Assembly: GCF_014636175.1 (NCBI RefSeq)
Contig: NZ_BMDW01000013.1
Span: 1 to 64,000, forward strand
DNA length: 64,000 bases
Direction of reading: 5' to 3'
DNA from: Sphingomonas psychrolutea
Lineage (GTDB): Bacteria > Pseudomonadota > Alphaproteobacteria > Sphingomonadales > Sphingomonadaceae
Part shown: positions 1 through 8,221 of the stretch, piece after piece
Numbering within the stretch: position 1 is the first letter of the stretch
Layout: every line of letters begins with the position of its first letter
Notes under the pieces: generated by a model
Told to the model about the DNA's origin: nothing
The model's input: the letters and a program-made list of their open reading frames with translations, nothing else
The model's database searches: none
Translations under genes and position numbers: made by a program

Positions 1-87
1 TGGAAACGCATCGGCACCTTGCTCGACGCTTTCCCGCCTCAGGAATGCGCCAACTATCTCAGAAACTCCGGCTACGCTTCAACATAA
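1..87 (+). CDS. IS630-family transposase, C-terminal tail (partial at window edge)
   Basis: The first 28 codons of the window read into a TAA stop and end in ECANYLRNSGYAST, the typical C-terminus of IS630/Tc1-like DDE transposases. The rest of the gene, with the catalytic residues, lies before the window. The element lies directly beyond the convergent MDR reductase gene and marks the left boundary of the catabolic island. Whether the full transposase is intact cannot be judged from here. Confidence 0.75.
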   Translation, partial: WKRIGTLLDAFPPQECANYLRNSGYAST

Positions 88-99
88 ATGGATCAGACT

Positions 100-1098
100 C
101 TAGCGCAATTCGATGACCCGTTTGCCGCGGTTCTCGCCGCGATAAAGGCCGGCGAGCGCATCCGGGCATGCCTCGATCCCGTCGAGCACGTCTTCAGCAT
201 AGCGCAGCCGACCTTCGCGGACCCAAGCGGCCAGCTGAGCGACGCTGGCGTCATATCGATCGTTGTGATCGAAAATGACGAAGCCCTGCGCCCGCGCACG
301 CTTGACGAGCAAATGCCGTTCGATGCGCGGACCGGTCGGCCACGGGTCCCAGGCGGGGATCGATGCGGTACCGCAGATGACGACACGTGCTCCGATCGTC
401 AGGCGGGGATACACGGTGTCGCTGATGACGCCGGCGGTATTGTCGAAATACACGTCCACGCCATTTGGGCACGCCGCATCGATCGCGTGGCCGAGCTCCG
501 GTGCCTTGTAGTCGATCGCGGCGGCATAGCCGAAATCCTCGACGCACTGGCGCACTTTGTCGGCCCCGCCGGCGATCCCGACCGCACGCGCGCCGAGGAT
601 CGTCGCGATCTGCCCGACCGCTGAGCCCACCGATCCCGCCGCGGTTGACACGAGCACCGTGTCGCCGGGCTTTGGCTCACCGATCAGGGTCAGCGCGAGA
701 TGCGCCGTGACGCCGTTAATCCCGAGCACGCCGAGCGCCAGCGATAACGGAAGATCGGTTTCGGTCACGCGGCGGACGATCGCGTCGGAATCGACGGCGG
801 CGAATTCCTGCCAGCCGAACCAGCCCGCGACATGCTCGCCAACGGCATAATTCGGATGGCGGCTCGCGACGATCCTCCCTACCGCGAGGGATCGCATGAC
901 CTCGCCGATGCCAACTGGCGCGGTATAGTTGCCGACGTCGGCGATCCAGCCGCGCATCGCCGGCTCGACCGACAGAAAGCGGTTGTGGACCAGAATCTGG
1001 CCATCGCCGGGGACCGGATCGTTGCTCTCCCGGATCGCGAAATTGTCCGCTTGCGCCACCCCCGTCGGGCGAGACACGAGAACGACTTGGCGGTTCAT
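100..1098 (-). CDS. Zinc-independent MDR-family NADP-dependent oxidoreductase (CurA/YfmJ-like)
   Basis: A 332-residue medium-chain reductase of the prostaglandin/curcumin reductase type, which reduces activated C=C bonds (enones, enoyl compounds) with NADPH. An AAGSVGSAVGQIA nucleotide-binding motif lies near residue 150, followed by an AIDYK segment. No zinc-binding cysteine/histidine set is visible, as expected for this class. I chose the ATG at 1098 because it overlaps the stop of the upstream nitronate monooxygenase gene (ATGA) and matches the family N-terminus (MNRQVVLVSRP); the reading frame itself opens further upstream. It is the last gene of an eight-gene minus-strand operon. The substrate is unknown; an unsaturated ketone or CoA-ester intermediate of the pathway is a reasonable guess. 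Confidence 0.85.
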   Translation of the reverse strand: MNRQVVLVSRPTGVAQADNFAIRESNDPVPGDGQILVHNRFLSVEPAMRGWIADVGNYTAPVGIGEVMRSLAVGRIVASRHPNYAVGEHVAGWFGWQEFAAVDSDAIVRRVTETDLPLSLALGVLGINGVTAHLALTLIGEPKPGDTVLVSTAAGSVGSAVGQIATILGARAVGIAGGADKVRQCVEDFGYAAAIDYKAPELGHAIDAACPNGVDVYFDNTAGVISDTVYPRLTIGARVVICGTASIPAWDPWPTGPRIERHLLVKRARAQGFVIFDHNDRYDASVAQLAAWVREGRLRYAEDVLDGIEACPDALAGLYRGENRGKRVIELR

Positions 1099-2027
1099 GC
1101 CACGCCCATCGCGGTCTTCGCCTGCGCATAGTCGTCGGCAAGCCAGTCGATATAGGCAGCGGCGGGTTCCGATCGCTTGATTGCGCCAATGCCTTGGCCG
1201 GCACTCCATATATCGCGCCACGCCTTGCTGTTAGCGCCGCCGCCGGAGATGTTGATCTCGCCGCCGGGTGGTCGTTGCAGGTTCTTGGGATCGAGCCCGT
1301 TTTTCAGGATCGAGGGAAGCAGGAAGTTCGCGTTCACCCCCGTGAAGCAGTTGGTGACGGTGATGTCGGCGGCCGAGCAATCGACGATCATCTGCTTGAA
1401 CCCGGCTTGCGTGTTTGCCTCATCGCTCGCGAGGAAGGCAGAGCCGATATACGCGAGATCAGCGCCGAGCACCTCGGCGGCGAGTAGCGAGCGGCCGTTG
1501 GCGATACAGCCTGACAGGATCAGCAGCCCGTCCCACCATTCGCGGATTTCCTGCATCAAGGCGAAGGGCGACTGGTCGCCGGTGTGTCCGCCCGCGCCCG
1601 CGCCGACCGCAATGATGCCGTCGACGCCCATCTCTGCGCATTTTTGGGCATGCCGGTTTTTGATTACGTCCTGGAAAACCAGCGCGCCGTTCGCTTGGAG
1701 TTCCTTGACCAGGTCGGGGTTGGCGGCGAGCGCTAGAACGACGATCGGCACCTTGTGGCGCAGGATCACGTCTAGATCAGCCTGCAACCGCTCATTGGTC
1801 CGATGCGCAACAAGGTTGATACAATAAGGACGGTCCCCCACGGTCTCGCGAATGCGCGCCACGTCCTCATCGAGTGCGGCGGTGCTGCATGGGTTTAGCG
1901 CAGGCATCGCGCCGATGATCCCGGCCTTGCACTGCGCGATGACCAGATCGGCAGTCGAGGCTATGAACATGGGTCCGGCCATGACGGGCAAGCGAAGTTT
2001 CGCGCGCAGATCGGTCGCTAGGCTCAT
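1095..2027 (-). CDS. Nitronate monooxygenase-family FMN protein
   Basis: A 310-residue TIM-barrel flavoprotein of the 2-nitropropane dioxygenase/nitronate monooxygenase family. It shows the N-terminal LRLPVMAGPMFIAS segment, and GAGAGGHTG near residue 145 carries the family AGGH histidine region; a later AYIGSAFLAS segment belongs to the phosphate-binding side. The ATG at 2027 is chosen because it overlaps the TGA of the upstream SDR gene. Many members found inside acyl-CoA catabolic operons probably act as FMN-dependent enoyl reductases or oxidases rather than on nitronates, so the name states family and not substrate. It is the seventh gene of the minus-strand operon. Confidence 0.85.
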   Translation of the reverse strand: MSLATDLRAKLRLPVMAGPMFIASTADLVIAQCKAGIIGAMPALNPCSTAALDEDVARIRETVGDRPYCINLVAHRTNERLQADLDVILRHKVPIVVLALAANPDLVKELQANGALVFQDVIKNRHAQKCAEMGVDGIIAVGAGAGGHTGDQSPFALMQEIREWWDGLLILSGCIANGRSLLAAEVLGADLAYIGSAFLASDEANTQAGFKQMIVDCSAADITVTNCFTGVNANFLLPSILKNGLDPKNLQRPPGGEINISGGGANSKAWRDIWSAGQGIGAIKRSEPAAAYIDWLADDYAQAKTAMGVA

Positions 2028-2941
2028 ACTGGATCCCAAGTGAAGACGTCGCCCGACTTCTGAAGCGGGTAGAAGTCGTTGGCGAACTGGTCAAAGACCC
2101 GTTCGGCGACGGTCTCAGGCGTCCAGCCCTCGGCGGTATGCGCGGTGCGGATCGGACGCGGCTGCGAGAAGAGATATATCTCGTTGTTGCGCACGCCGAA
2201 TATCTGGCCTGTTACCTTGGCACCGGCATCGGAACACAAAGCGACGACGAACGGTGCGATCTTTTCCGCGACGAGCTTCTTTAGTCCCTCGACGCGCTTC
2301 TGCTGTTCCGGCGTCTCGTTGGGGATCGAACTGACCATCCGCGTCCACGCGAACGGAGCGACCGCGTTGGACCGGATGCTGAAGCGCTGCATGTCGATCG
2401 CGATCGACTTGGACAGGCCGACAATACCCATTTTGGCGGCAGCATAATTGGCTTGGCCCAGGTTGCCGATCAGTCCTGAAGTCGAGGTCATGTGGACGAA
2501 CGCGCCCGATCCCTGCTCTTTGAAGAACGGTGCGGCGGCACGGCTGGTGTTGAAGCTGCCCTTTAGGTGCACCGCGAGCACAGCGTCGAAATCCTCGGGA
2601 CTCATCTTGTGAAACAACACGTCGCGCAAATTGCCGGCGTTGTTCACAACCGCATCGATCCGGCCGAAATTGTCCACGCCGGCCTTCACCATCGCGCAGG
2701 CACCGGCCCAGTCGGCGACGCTGTCGTGGTTGGCGACTGCCTGGCCGCCCATCGCGACGATTTCGGCCACGACCTGCTGGGCGGGCGATTCGTTCTCCGC
2801 ACTTTCGTCGCCAGTCAGCGATACGCCGAGATCGTTGACCACGACCGCCGCCCCGGCCTTCGCCAGTGCGAGCGCTATGCCGCGCCCGACGCCGCGTCCC
2901 GCGCCCGTGACCAGCGCGACCTTGCCTTGCATCATGCCCAT
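2024..2941 (-). CDS. SDR-family 3-hydroxyacyl-CoA dehydrogenase-like oxidoreductase
   Basis: A 305-residue short-chain dehydrogenase with TGAGRGVGRG near residue 12, NNAG, and the catalytic Ser plus YAAAK in TSGLIGNLGQANYAAAK. Around residues 38-60 it has a long insertion (DLGVSLTGDESAENES) typical of the SDR domain of peroxisomal multifunctional enzyme type 2 and of bacterial hydroxyacyl-CoA dehydrogenases. The C-terminal tail, rich in aromatic residues, is also family-like. The likely role is NAD(P)-dependent oxidation of a 3-hydroxyacyl-CoA. The gene lies one base after the acyl-CoA dehydrogenase stop and overlaps the next gene, so it is co-transcribed with the beta-oxidation set. Confidence 0.85.
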   Translation of the reverse strand: MGMMQGKVALVTGAGRGVGRGIALALAKAGAAVVVNDLGVSLTGDESAENESPAQQVVAEIVAMGGQAVANHDSVADWAGACAMVKAGVDNFGRIDAVVNNAGNLRDVLFHKMSPEDFDAVLAVHLKGSFNTSRAAAPFFKEQGSGAFVHMTSTSGLIGNLGQANYAAAKMGIVGLSKSIAIDMQRFSIRSNAVAPFAWTRMVSSIPNETPEQQKRVEGLKKLVAEKIAPFVVALCSDAGAKVTGQIFGVRNNEIYLFSQPRPIRTAHTAEGWTPETVAERVFDQFANDFYPLQKSGDVFTWDPV

Positions 2942-2942
2942 C

Positions 2943-4121
2943 TCAGTAACTCTTCGGCAGGCCGAGGACCTTCTCGGCGATGAAGCTCATGATCAACTGC
3001 TCGGTGATCGGCGCGAGGCGGGTCAGCGCCGATTCACGGTAGAGCCGCTCGACATGATATTCCTTGGCGTAGCCGAAGCCGCCATGCGTCGCGACCGCCT
3101 GCCACGCTGCATCGTGACACGCGCGGGCGGCGAGAAATTTCGCGCTGTTCGCCTCTGCACCACAGGCCAATCCTTGATCGTAGAGCGCAGCCGCCTTCTG
3201 GACCATCAGCCACGCGCTTTCGAGATACATCCAGCGCTCGGCGAGTGGATGCTGGATACCCTGGTTCTGGCCGATCGGGCGGTCGAACACGACGCGGTCC
3301 TTGGCGTAAGCGGTCGCGCGGCGCAGCGCGTCGCGGCCGATGCCGATCGCCTCCGCGCCGATCAGGATGCGCTCCGGGTTCAGGCTGTGGAGGATATAGC
3401 CGAAGCCCTTGCCCTCCTCACCGATCCGGTCTTCGTCGGGGATGAACAGCCCGTCGATGAAGATCGCGTTCGAATCCACCGCCTTGCGACCCATTTTGGG
3501 GATCAGGTGGACGTCGATCTTGGACCGGTCGAGATCGGTGTAGAAGATGGTAATACCGTCGGTCGGCTTGGCACAGTCCTCGAACTTGGTGGTGCGCGTC
3601 AGCAGCATGATTTTGTTCGAGACCTGCGCGGTCGAGGTCCACACTTTCTGGCCGTTGACGACGTAACCGCCCGGGACTTTCCGTGCGAAGGTCTTGATCC
3701 GCGTGGTGTTGAGTCCGGCATCGGGCTCCGTGAAGCCGAAACAGCATTGGTCCTCGCCTGAGACGAGCCGCGGCACCCAGCGTGCCTTCTGCTCGGGCGT
3801 CCCCTTCACGACGATTGGGTGCGGGCCGAACAGGTTGATGTGGATCGTCGACGCCGCCGCGAACCCGCCGCCGCATGCCGCGACCTCGCTCATCATCGTC
3901 ATCGCCTCAGTCACGCCGAGACCGGAGCCGCCATATTCCTCCGGCATGGTGATGCCGAGCCATCCGCCGTCCGCCATCGCGCGGTGAAAGTCCTTAGGGA
4001 ATTCACCGGTATCGTCGCGGTCGAGCCAATATTCGTCGTCGAACGGTTTGCAGACCGCGCGGACGCCTTCGCGGATGGTGTCGAGATCGTCTTCGGTGGG
4101 CAGGGGGCGGGGAGTGCTCAT
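2943..4121 (-). CDS. Acyl-CoA dehydrogenase
   Basis: A 392-residue FAD-dependent acyl-CoA dehydrogenase. The N-terminal helical domain, the FGFTEPDAGLNTT flavin-binding stretch and the YAKDRVVFDRPIGQNQGIQH C-terminal signature are all present. The C-terminal glutamate motif of short/medium-chain enzymes (YEGT) is absent and replaced by LAPITEQ. A glutamate in NPERIL occupies the place used as catalytic base by isovaleryl-CoA dehydrogenase, which suggests a branched or bulky substrate (inference). It ends in GLPKSY, the same tail as the paralogue at 32862. The ATG at 4121 overlaps the CitE-like gene stop; the much longer open frame upstream is arginine-rich read-through of that gene and is not coding. 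Confidence 0.9.
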   Translation of the reverse strand: MSTPRPLPTEDDLDTIREGVRAVCKPFDDEYWLDRDDTGEFPKDFHRAMADGGWLGITMPEEYGGSGLGVTEAMTMMSEVAACGGGFAAASTIHINLFGPHPIVVKGTPEQKARWVPRLVSGEDQCCFGFTEPDAGLNTTRIKTFARKVPGGYVVNGQKVWTSTAQVSNKIMLLTRTTKFEDCAKPTDGITIFYTDLDRSKIDVHLIPKMGRKAVDSNAIFIDGLFIPDEDRIGEEGKGFGYILHSLNPERILIGAEAIGIGRDALRRATAYAKDRVVFDRPIGQNQGIQHPLAERWMYLESAWLMVQKAAALYDQGLACGAEANSAKFLAARACHDAAWQAVATHGGFGYAKEYHVERLYRESALTRLAPITEQLIMSFIAEKVLGLPKSY

Positions 4122-4993
4122 GCTTTGTCTCCGGTCGCGGCGAGCGTGCGCTGGGCGGCCTTGAGGTGGGGGATGTCGTACATCTTGCCGTCGATGCCGA
4201 GCGTGCCGGCCTCCGGGGATGCGGCGAACGCGGCGACGATCTTCCGCGCGTCGGCGAGTTCGTCGTCGGATGGGCTGAAGCAGCGGTTGATCGCGGCGAC
4301 CTGATCGGGGTGGATCGCGATGCGACCGGTGAACCCGTCGCGGCGCGCGTCGCGGCATGATCGCTCCAGGCCCTCGGTGTCGCGGAAATCGGCGAATAGG
4401 GTATCGATCGGGGCGACGCCCGCACCCGCCGCCGCATACAGGCACTGCGCGCGCGCGACCTGATAGGGGAAGGTCCAGGCGCCGTCCGGATGCTTGTTGC
4501 CGGTCGCGCCGATCGCCGCTCCAAGGTCTTCCGCACCCCAAGTCAGGCCGACCAGCCGCGAGTGCGCGGGCGCGTAGCTGCCAAGCGCGAACATCGCCGC
4601 CGGCGTCTCGGTCGCGACGACCGCTATCTTCACGCTGCCGAGCGGCATATCGGCTTTCTGCTCGAACGCGTCGAGATAATGGCCGATGCGATCAATGTCG
4701 TGCGCGCCGTTCGCCTTGGGAACCAGGATGCCATCGAGCCCGGGCTTCACCACCGCGGCGAGATCGGCGAGCGTCAGCCCGGTGTCGAACGGGTTGACGC
4801 GAACGAAGAATGCCCATGCGCGCGGCGCGGTGTCGTCGAGCAGACCCGCGACCATCGCCCGTGCGGCGTCCTTCTGCGACGGCGCGACCGAATCCTCCAG
4901 GTCGAGGATCAACACATCGGCGCCGACGCCCGCCGCCTTGGCGAACTTGCGCGCGCTGTCGCCGGGCACGAACAGGAGCGAACGCAGCCTCAT
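4118..4993 (-). CDS. HpcH/HpaI-CitE-family CoA lyase (malyl-CoA lyase-like)
   Basis: A 291-residue TIM-barrel lyase. It starts RSLLFVPGDSARKF and has LILDLEDSV near residue 30, a conserved Glu in VATETPAA and the acidic metal ligand in TWGAEDLGAAIG, all typical of citrate lyase beta-subunit-like enzymes that cleave or form malyl-CoA, beta-methylmalyl-CoA or citramalyl-CoA. The neighbouring MaoC hydratase is the classic partner: hydrate an enoyl-CoA diacid such as mesaconyl-CoA, then cleave it to acetyl- or propionyl-CoA plus an oxoacid. It overlaps both neighbours by four bases (ATGA). The exact acyl substrate cannot be read from sequence. Confidence 0.85.
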   Translation of the reverse strand: MRLRSLLFVPGDSARKFAKAAGVGADVLILDLEDSVAPSQKDAARAMVAGLLDDTAPRAWAFFVRVNPFDTGLTLADLAAVVKPGLDGILVPKANGAHDIDRIGHYLDAFEQKADMPLGSVKIAVVATETPAAMFALGSYAPAHSRLVGLTWGAEDLGAAIGATGNKHPDGAWTFPYQVARAQCLYAAAGAGVAPIDTLFADFRDTEGLERSCRDARRDGFTGRIAIHPDQVAAINRCFSPSDDELADARKIVAAFAASPEAGTLGIDGKMYDIPHLKAAQRTLAATGDKA

Positions 4994-5442
4994 TGCGGCT
5001 TGGCCAGCATCAGCGCGGCCCGGGTCGTCTTGCAGACGATCTCGTCATGCTGGTTGAGCCCGACATGTTCGAAGGTGACGATGCCCTGGCCAGGGCGCGA
5101 CTTGGAGGCGCGCAGGTCCATCACCGTTGTCTGCGAGCGGATTGTGTCGCCCGCGAACACCGGTTTGGGGAACACCGTGTCGGTCATGCCAAGGTTGGCG
5201 ACGGTAGTGCCGAACGTGGTATCCTGCACGCTCAGGCCGATCACGAGACCCAGTGTGAAGATCGAATTCATCAGCGGCTTGCCAAATTCGGTCTTCGCGC
5301 AATAGTCGTGATCGATATGGATCGCCGCCGGATTGTACGTCAGCGACGAGAACATCATGTTGTCCATGTCGGTGACGGTGCGACGGATCTCGTGCATGAA
5401 GATGCGCCCGATGGTGAAGTCCTCGAAATACAGACCTGGCAC
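4990..5442 (-). CDS. MaoC-family enoyl-CoA hydratase (mesaconyl-CoA hydratase-like)
   Basis: A 150-residue hot-dog-fold hydratase. YNPAAIHIDHDY carries the N-P-x-x-x-H-x-D version of the hydratase-2 motif found in MaoC proteins encoded beside CitE-like lyases. Length and the ending (HDEIVCKTTRAALML) match single-domain family members. Coupling to the lyase gene by ATGA overlap supports a hydrate-then-cleave pair. It probably hydrates a branched or dicarboxylic enoyl-CoA. Twenty-five bases separate it from the thiolase gene upstream. Confidence 0.85.
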   Translation of the reverse strand: MPGLYFEDFTIGRIFMHEIRRTVTDMDNMMFSSLTYNPAAIHIDHDYCAKTEFGKPLMNSIFTLGLVIGLSVQDTTFGTTVANLGMTDTVFPKPVFAGDTIRSQTTVMDLRASKSRPGQGIVTFEHVGLNQHDEIVCKTTRAALMLAKPQ

Positions 5443-5467
5443 AAAATGCTTCCTTGATTTGGGCGGT

Positions 5468-6664
5468 TCAGTTTAAGCGGCCGAGGATCGAGACCGCGGC
5501 GACGCTGTTGAACGGCGATCCGCCGAGATTGTGGGTGAGCCCGAAATCCATGTTCTGGCGCTGGCGACTACCCGCGCGGCCCTCGAGCTGGATGTAGACC
5601 TCGTACGCCATGCGCAGCCCCGACGCGCCGACCGGGTGGCCGAAGCATTTGAGTCCGCCATCGATCTGGCACGGGATCCGGCCGTTAGCATCGTAATCGC
5701 CGTCCAGAACGTCGAACAGCGCGCGACCCTCGTTTGACAGGCCGAGATCTTCCATCGTCACCAGTTCGGTGATCGAGAAACAGTCATGGACCTCGGTCAT
5801 CGACAGATCGGCGCGGGGGTCAATCCCTGCCTCGGCATAGGCGCGGCGCGATGCGACCTGAGTGTTGCGTACCGACGCGCCGTCCCATTCGCCGTACTGC
5901 ATCTCCCAGCCATTGCTGGCCGAGAGCTGGATGGCCTTGACGGTGACCGGGTTGGCGCGACCGAGCGACTTGGCGATCTCCGGCGTGGTAACAATCGCGC
6001 AGGCGGCGCCGTCCGATACGCCGCAGCAGTCGAACAGTCCGAGCGGATCGGCGATCATCGGCGCGGACAGGATCTTCTCCATGTCGACTGGATTGCGCAA
6101 ATGTGCCTTGGGGTTGAGCGCGCCGTTCTGATGGCTCTTCCACGAGACGTGGCCCATTGCGCGCTTCAAATCGGCGGCATCGACGCCGTGGCGGGCAGTA
6201 TAGGCACCGGCGAGCTGCGCGAAGGTCCCGGGCGCGGATCCGTACGGCATCCACAGATCGTTCGCGAGCCCCTTGGTCTTGAGCGGCAGCCCGCCATACC
6301 CCGTGTCCTTAAGCTTCTCGACGCCGAGCGCGAGAGCGAAATCGACAGCACCCGAAGCGACTGCATAGGTCGCCGCGCGCAACGCCTCAGTCCCGGTCGC
6401 ACACATGTTCTCGACGCGCGAGACAGGGATGGTTTGCAGCCGGAGTGCGTGCGCAAGGGGCAGCGCGCTGTTGCCGACGCTGATATCGTCGAGCGCATTG
6501 CCCATCCACGCCGCTTCGATCTGGCTGCGGTCGATACCGGCGTCGGCAATCGCTTCCTCGAACGCCTCGACCATCAGGTCGTCGGCGCCCTTGTCCCAGC
6601 GTTCGCCGAACTGGGTGCAGCCCATACCGATGACCGCAACGCGATCCTTGATCCCGGTTGCCAT
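5468..6664 (-). CDS. SCP-2-type thiolase (acetyl-CoA acetyltransferase / lipid-transfer thiolase)
   Basis: A 398-residue thiolase of the sterol-carrier-protein-x type. The nucleophilic cysteine lies in ENMCATGTEAL near residue 93, a second active-site group in HDCFS near residue 300, and the histidine in GHPVGASG. The C-terminus has HNLGGSP where degradative thiolases carry their second cysteine, as in SCP-x and steroid Ltp proteins. Such enzymes work with OB-fold (DUF35) partners as thiolases or retro-aldolases on bulky acyl-CoAs. The gene just upstream encodes a protein with that OB-fold domain, one base away. I chose the ATG at 6664 from family alignment and spacing to the upstream stop. 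Confidence 0.9.
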   Translation of the reverse strand: MATGIKDRVAVIGMGCTQFGERWDKGADDLMVEAFEEAIADAGIDRSQIEAAWMGNALDDISVGNSALPLAHALRLQTIPVSRVENMCATGTEALRAATYAVASGAVDFALALGVEKLKDTGYGGLPLKTKGLANDLWMPYGSAPGTFAQLAGAYTARHGVDAADLKRAMGHVSWKSHQNGALNPKAHLRNPVDMEKILSAPMIADPLGLFDCCGVSDGAACAIVTTPEIAKSLGRANPVTVKAIQLSASNGWEMQYGEWDGASVRNTQVASRRAYAEAGIDPRADLSMTEVHDCFSITELVTMEDLGLSNEGRALFDVLDGDYDANGRIPCQIDGGLKCFGHPVGASGLRMAYEVYIQLEGRAGSRQRQNMDFGLTHNLGGSPFNSVAAVSILGRLN

Positions 6665-6665
6665 T

Positions 6666-8093
6666 TCAGTTCTCCAGCGAAGGTCGCACATGTGGTGCGG
6701 CCTTCCAGAAATAGGTGCGAAAACCCCGCTTGCGATCGATCCCCTTGATGCGCAGCCGCATGGCGAGCGGATCGCCGACCGAGAAGCCCTTCGGATCCGC
6801 GTCGGTCAATTCCATGAGCACGCGCGCCCCGCCGTCGAACTGGACGAGGCCGAACCAGAAGGGCGGATCGGGCGTGTAATTGAGCCGGTCGGCGGTGACC
6901 GAAACAAGGTTGGCCGCAACATCGGCGAGACGGATGTCGGCCATCGGTTCGGGGCCGGTGGCACCGGGGCGCACGGGCATGCGGCTCTTGGGGAATTGCA
7001 CGTTCCCGGCTGAATCGCGCCCACCGATAAAGCCGATTGTGTTGCGGCCGTGGCGTTCGAGTACCGTCCCCTGCGCCTTCTGCTCGAACTCGGATCGCAC
7101 GCCCCAATCGAGCGCGATCTCTCCGGTGAGCGACAGGAATCGTACATAGTCGGTTGTGACGATGCCGGTGGCGAGCATCGCACTTGCCACCGAGCTGCCG
7201 GGGGTATCGCCGGTGGCTTCGAACAGCAAAGCGTCGCAGCCCGAACCGAAACTGGCGAGCAGGATGATGTCGCCCGCTTTCGCGGCATCTAGCGCCAGCG
7301 CGAAAGCGTAGAGCGCATGCGCCGCGCCGAGATCGCCAGCCTTGGCCTCAAGATCGGTAGCGTAATTGGGTGCGGTGACTCCAGACAGTTTGGCGATGTC
7401 GCGCCACAGATTGGGGAGAGGTTCGTGGACCGCCGCGTGGGTGATGGCGGAAGGGTCGATCCCGGCATCTGCACAGGCGGCGCGGATCGTGGGGGCGATG
7501 ACGTCGCGCGCGGAGACTTCGCGGACGAAGCGTTCCTCATAAACATAAGGCGTGGGATGCTCGCGCGAGGCATAAGTGTCGACCAGATCGCGTGACAGGC
7601 TGGCCGAGCCGATGAATCGCGCGGCCCCCACATCGCCGACGCGCACTGCCACGCCGCCGTCGCCGAAGCGGAAATGCTGTGCGCTGCCCGCCCTGGCCGG
7701 GCGCTTCTCGCCGGCGGCAATCACCGTGTCGCCAGACCCCTGCACCGCATCGAGTAAGGCCGCTACGGCGCAGCGGCGCGATCCGGCGACGTCGTTGCTG
7801 CGCGTGGCGACGGGGAGGGCGAGGGCTTCGATCGCTAGCGTCGCCTGGCTGCGTTCGAAGAACGGGGCCGAGGTGGACGCAAAGATGAATTTTGCCGGCG
7901 CGGATTCGGAAACCAGCGCACGACTCGCTTCGACCGCTAGCGTCAGCGCATCCTCATCCCAGCCCGCGACGGCGCGCGTGCCCGCACCCCTGCCGCCGAG
8001 TCCCGAAAAGCGCAGCGCCTTCGCCGCGGCTGCGCGATCGAGCCGCAGCAATGGAAGATACCCGCTCGCGCCTGAAATGAACCTGCCCGACAT
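6666..8093 (-). CDS. HMG-CoA synthase-like domain fused to a DUF35 OB-fold domain
   Basis: A 475-residue fusion. The first ~300 residues are a thiolase-superfamily fold of the KAS III/HMG-CoA synthase type (start RFISGASGYLPLLRLDR; DVAGSRRCAVAALLDA around the active-site cysteine; SFGSGCDALLFE). The last ~130 residues are an OB-fold domain like those that partner SCP-2 thiolases. The zinc-ribbon knuckles that normally precede the OB fold are gone: the segment reads FIGGRDSAGNVQFPKSRMP, keeping VQFP but no cysteines. As first gene of the minus operon, paired with the thiolase, it probably forms a carbon-carbon cleaving complex. The start lies next to a candidate operator shared with another promoter. 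Confidence 0.85.
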   Translation of the reverse strand: MSGRFISGASGYLPLLRLDRAAAAKALRFSGLGGRGAGTRAVAGWDEDALTLAVEASRALVSESAPAKFIFASTSAPFFERSQATLAIEALALPVATRSNDVAGSRRCAVAALLDAVQGSGDTVIAAGEKRPARAGSAQHFRFGDGGVAVRVGDVGAARFIGSASLSRDLVDTYASREHPTPYVYEERFVREVSARDVIAPTIRAACADAGIDPSAITHAAVHEPLPNLWRDIAKLSGVTAPNYATDLEAKAGDLGAAHALYAFALALDAAKAGDIILLASFGSGCDALLFEATGDTPGSSVASAMLATGIVTTDYVRFLSLTGEIALDWGVRSEFEQKAQGTVLERHGRNTIGFIGGRDSAGNVQFPKSRMPVRPGATGPEPMADIRLADVAANLVSVTADRLNYTPDPPFWFGLVQFDGGARVLMELTDADPKGFSVGDPLAMRLRIKGIDRKRGFRTYFWKAAPHVRPSLEN

Positions 8094-8146
8094 TCCTCAT
8101 CCTGTATCGTTTCTGGGTTTTGTTCCGCAGGTTTCTTGACACCATT

Positions 8147-8167
8147 CAATGAACTTGTAAACAGGTT
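8147..8167. promoter_or_regulatory. Candidate operator in the divergent intergenic region
   Basis: The 128-bp gap between the divergent minus and plus operons holds an imperfect inverted repeat, AACTTGTAAACAGGTT (8152-8167), overlapping the 12-mer CAATGAACTTGT (8147-8158). A TTGACA hexamer lies just upstream at 8136-8141. Nearly the same 12-mer (CAATGAACTGGT) occurs in the promoter region of the alcohol dehydrogenase operon at 20198-20209, also after a TTGACA. It is probably a binding site for a shared regulator, perhaps the MarR protein at 9904 or one of the TetR proteins; which one is not determinable here. Confidence 0.45.
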
Positions 8168-8221
8168 GACGAAGATCGCGGCGCAGCCATAAGGGCGTCC
8201 GGCAAGGAAACGGGGTTCAGC

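Noticed and set aside
2943-4541. N-terminal 140-residue extension of the acyl-CoA dehydrogenase
   Set aside because: The extra part overlaps the CitE-like gene in another frame and is Arg/Pro-rich; the ATG at 4121 with ATGA overlap fits the family start.
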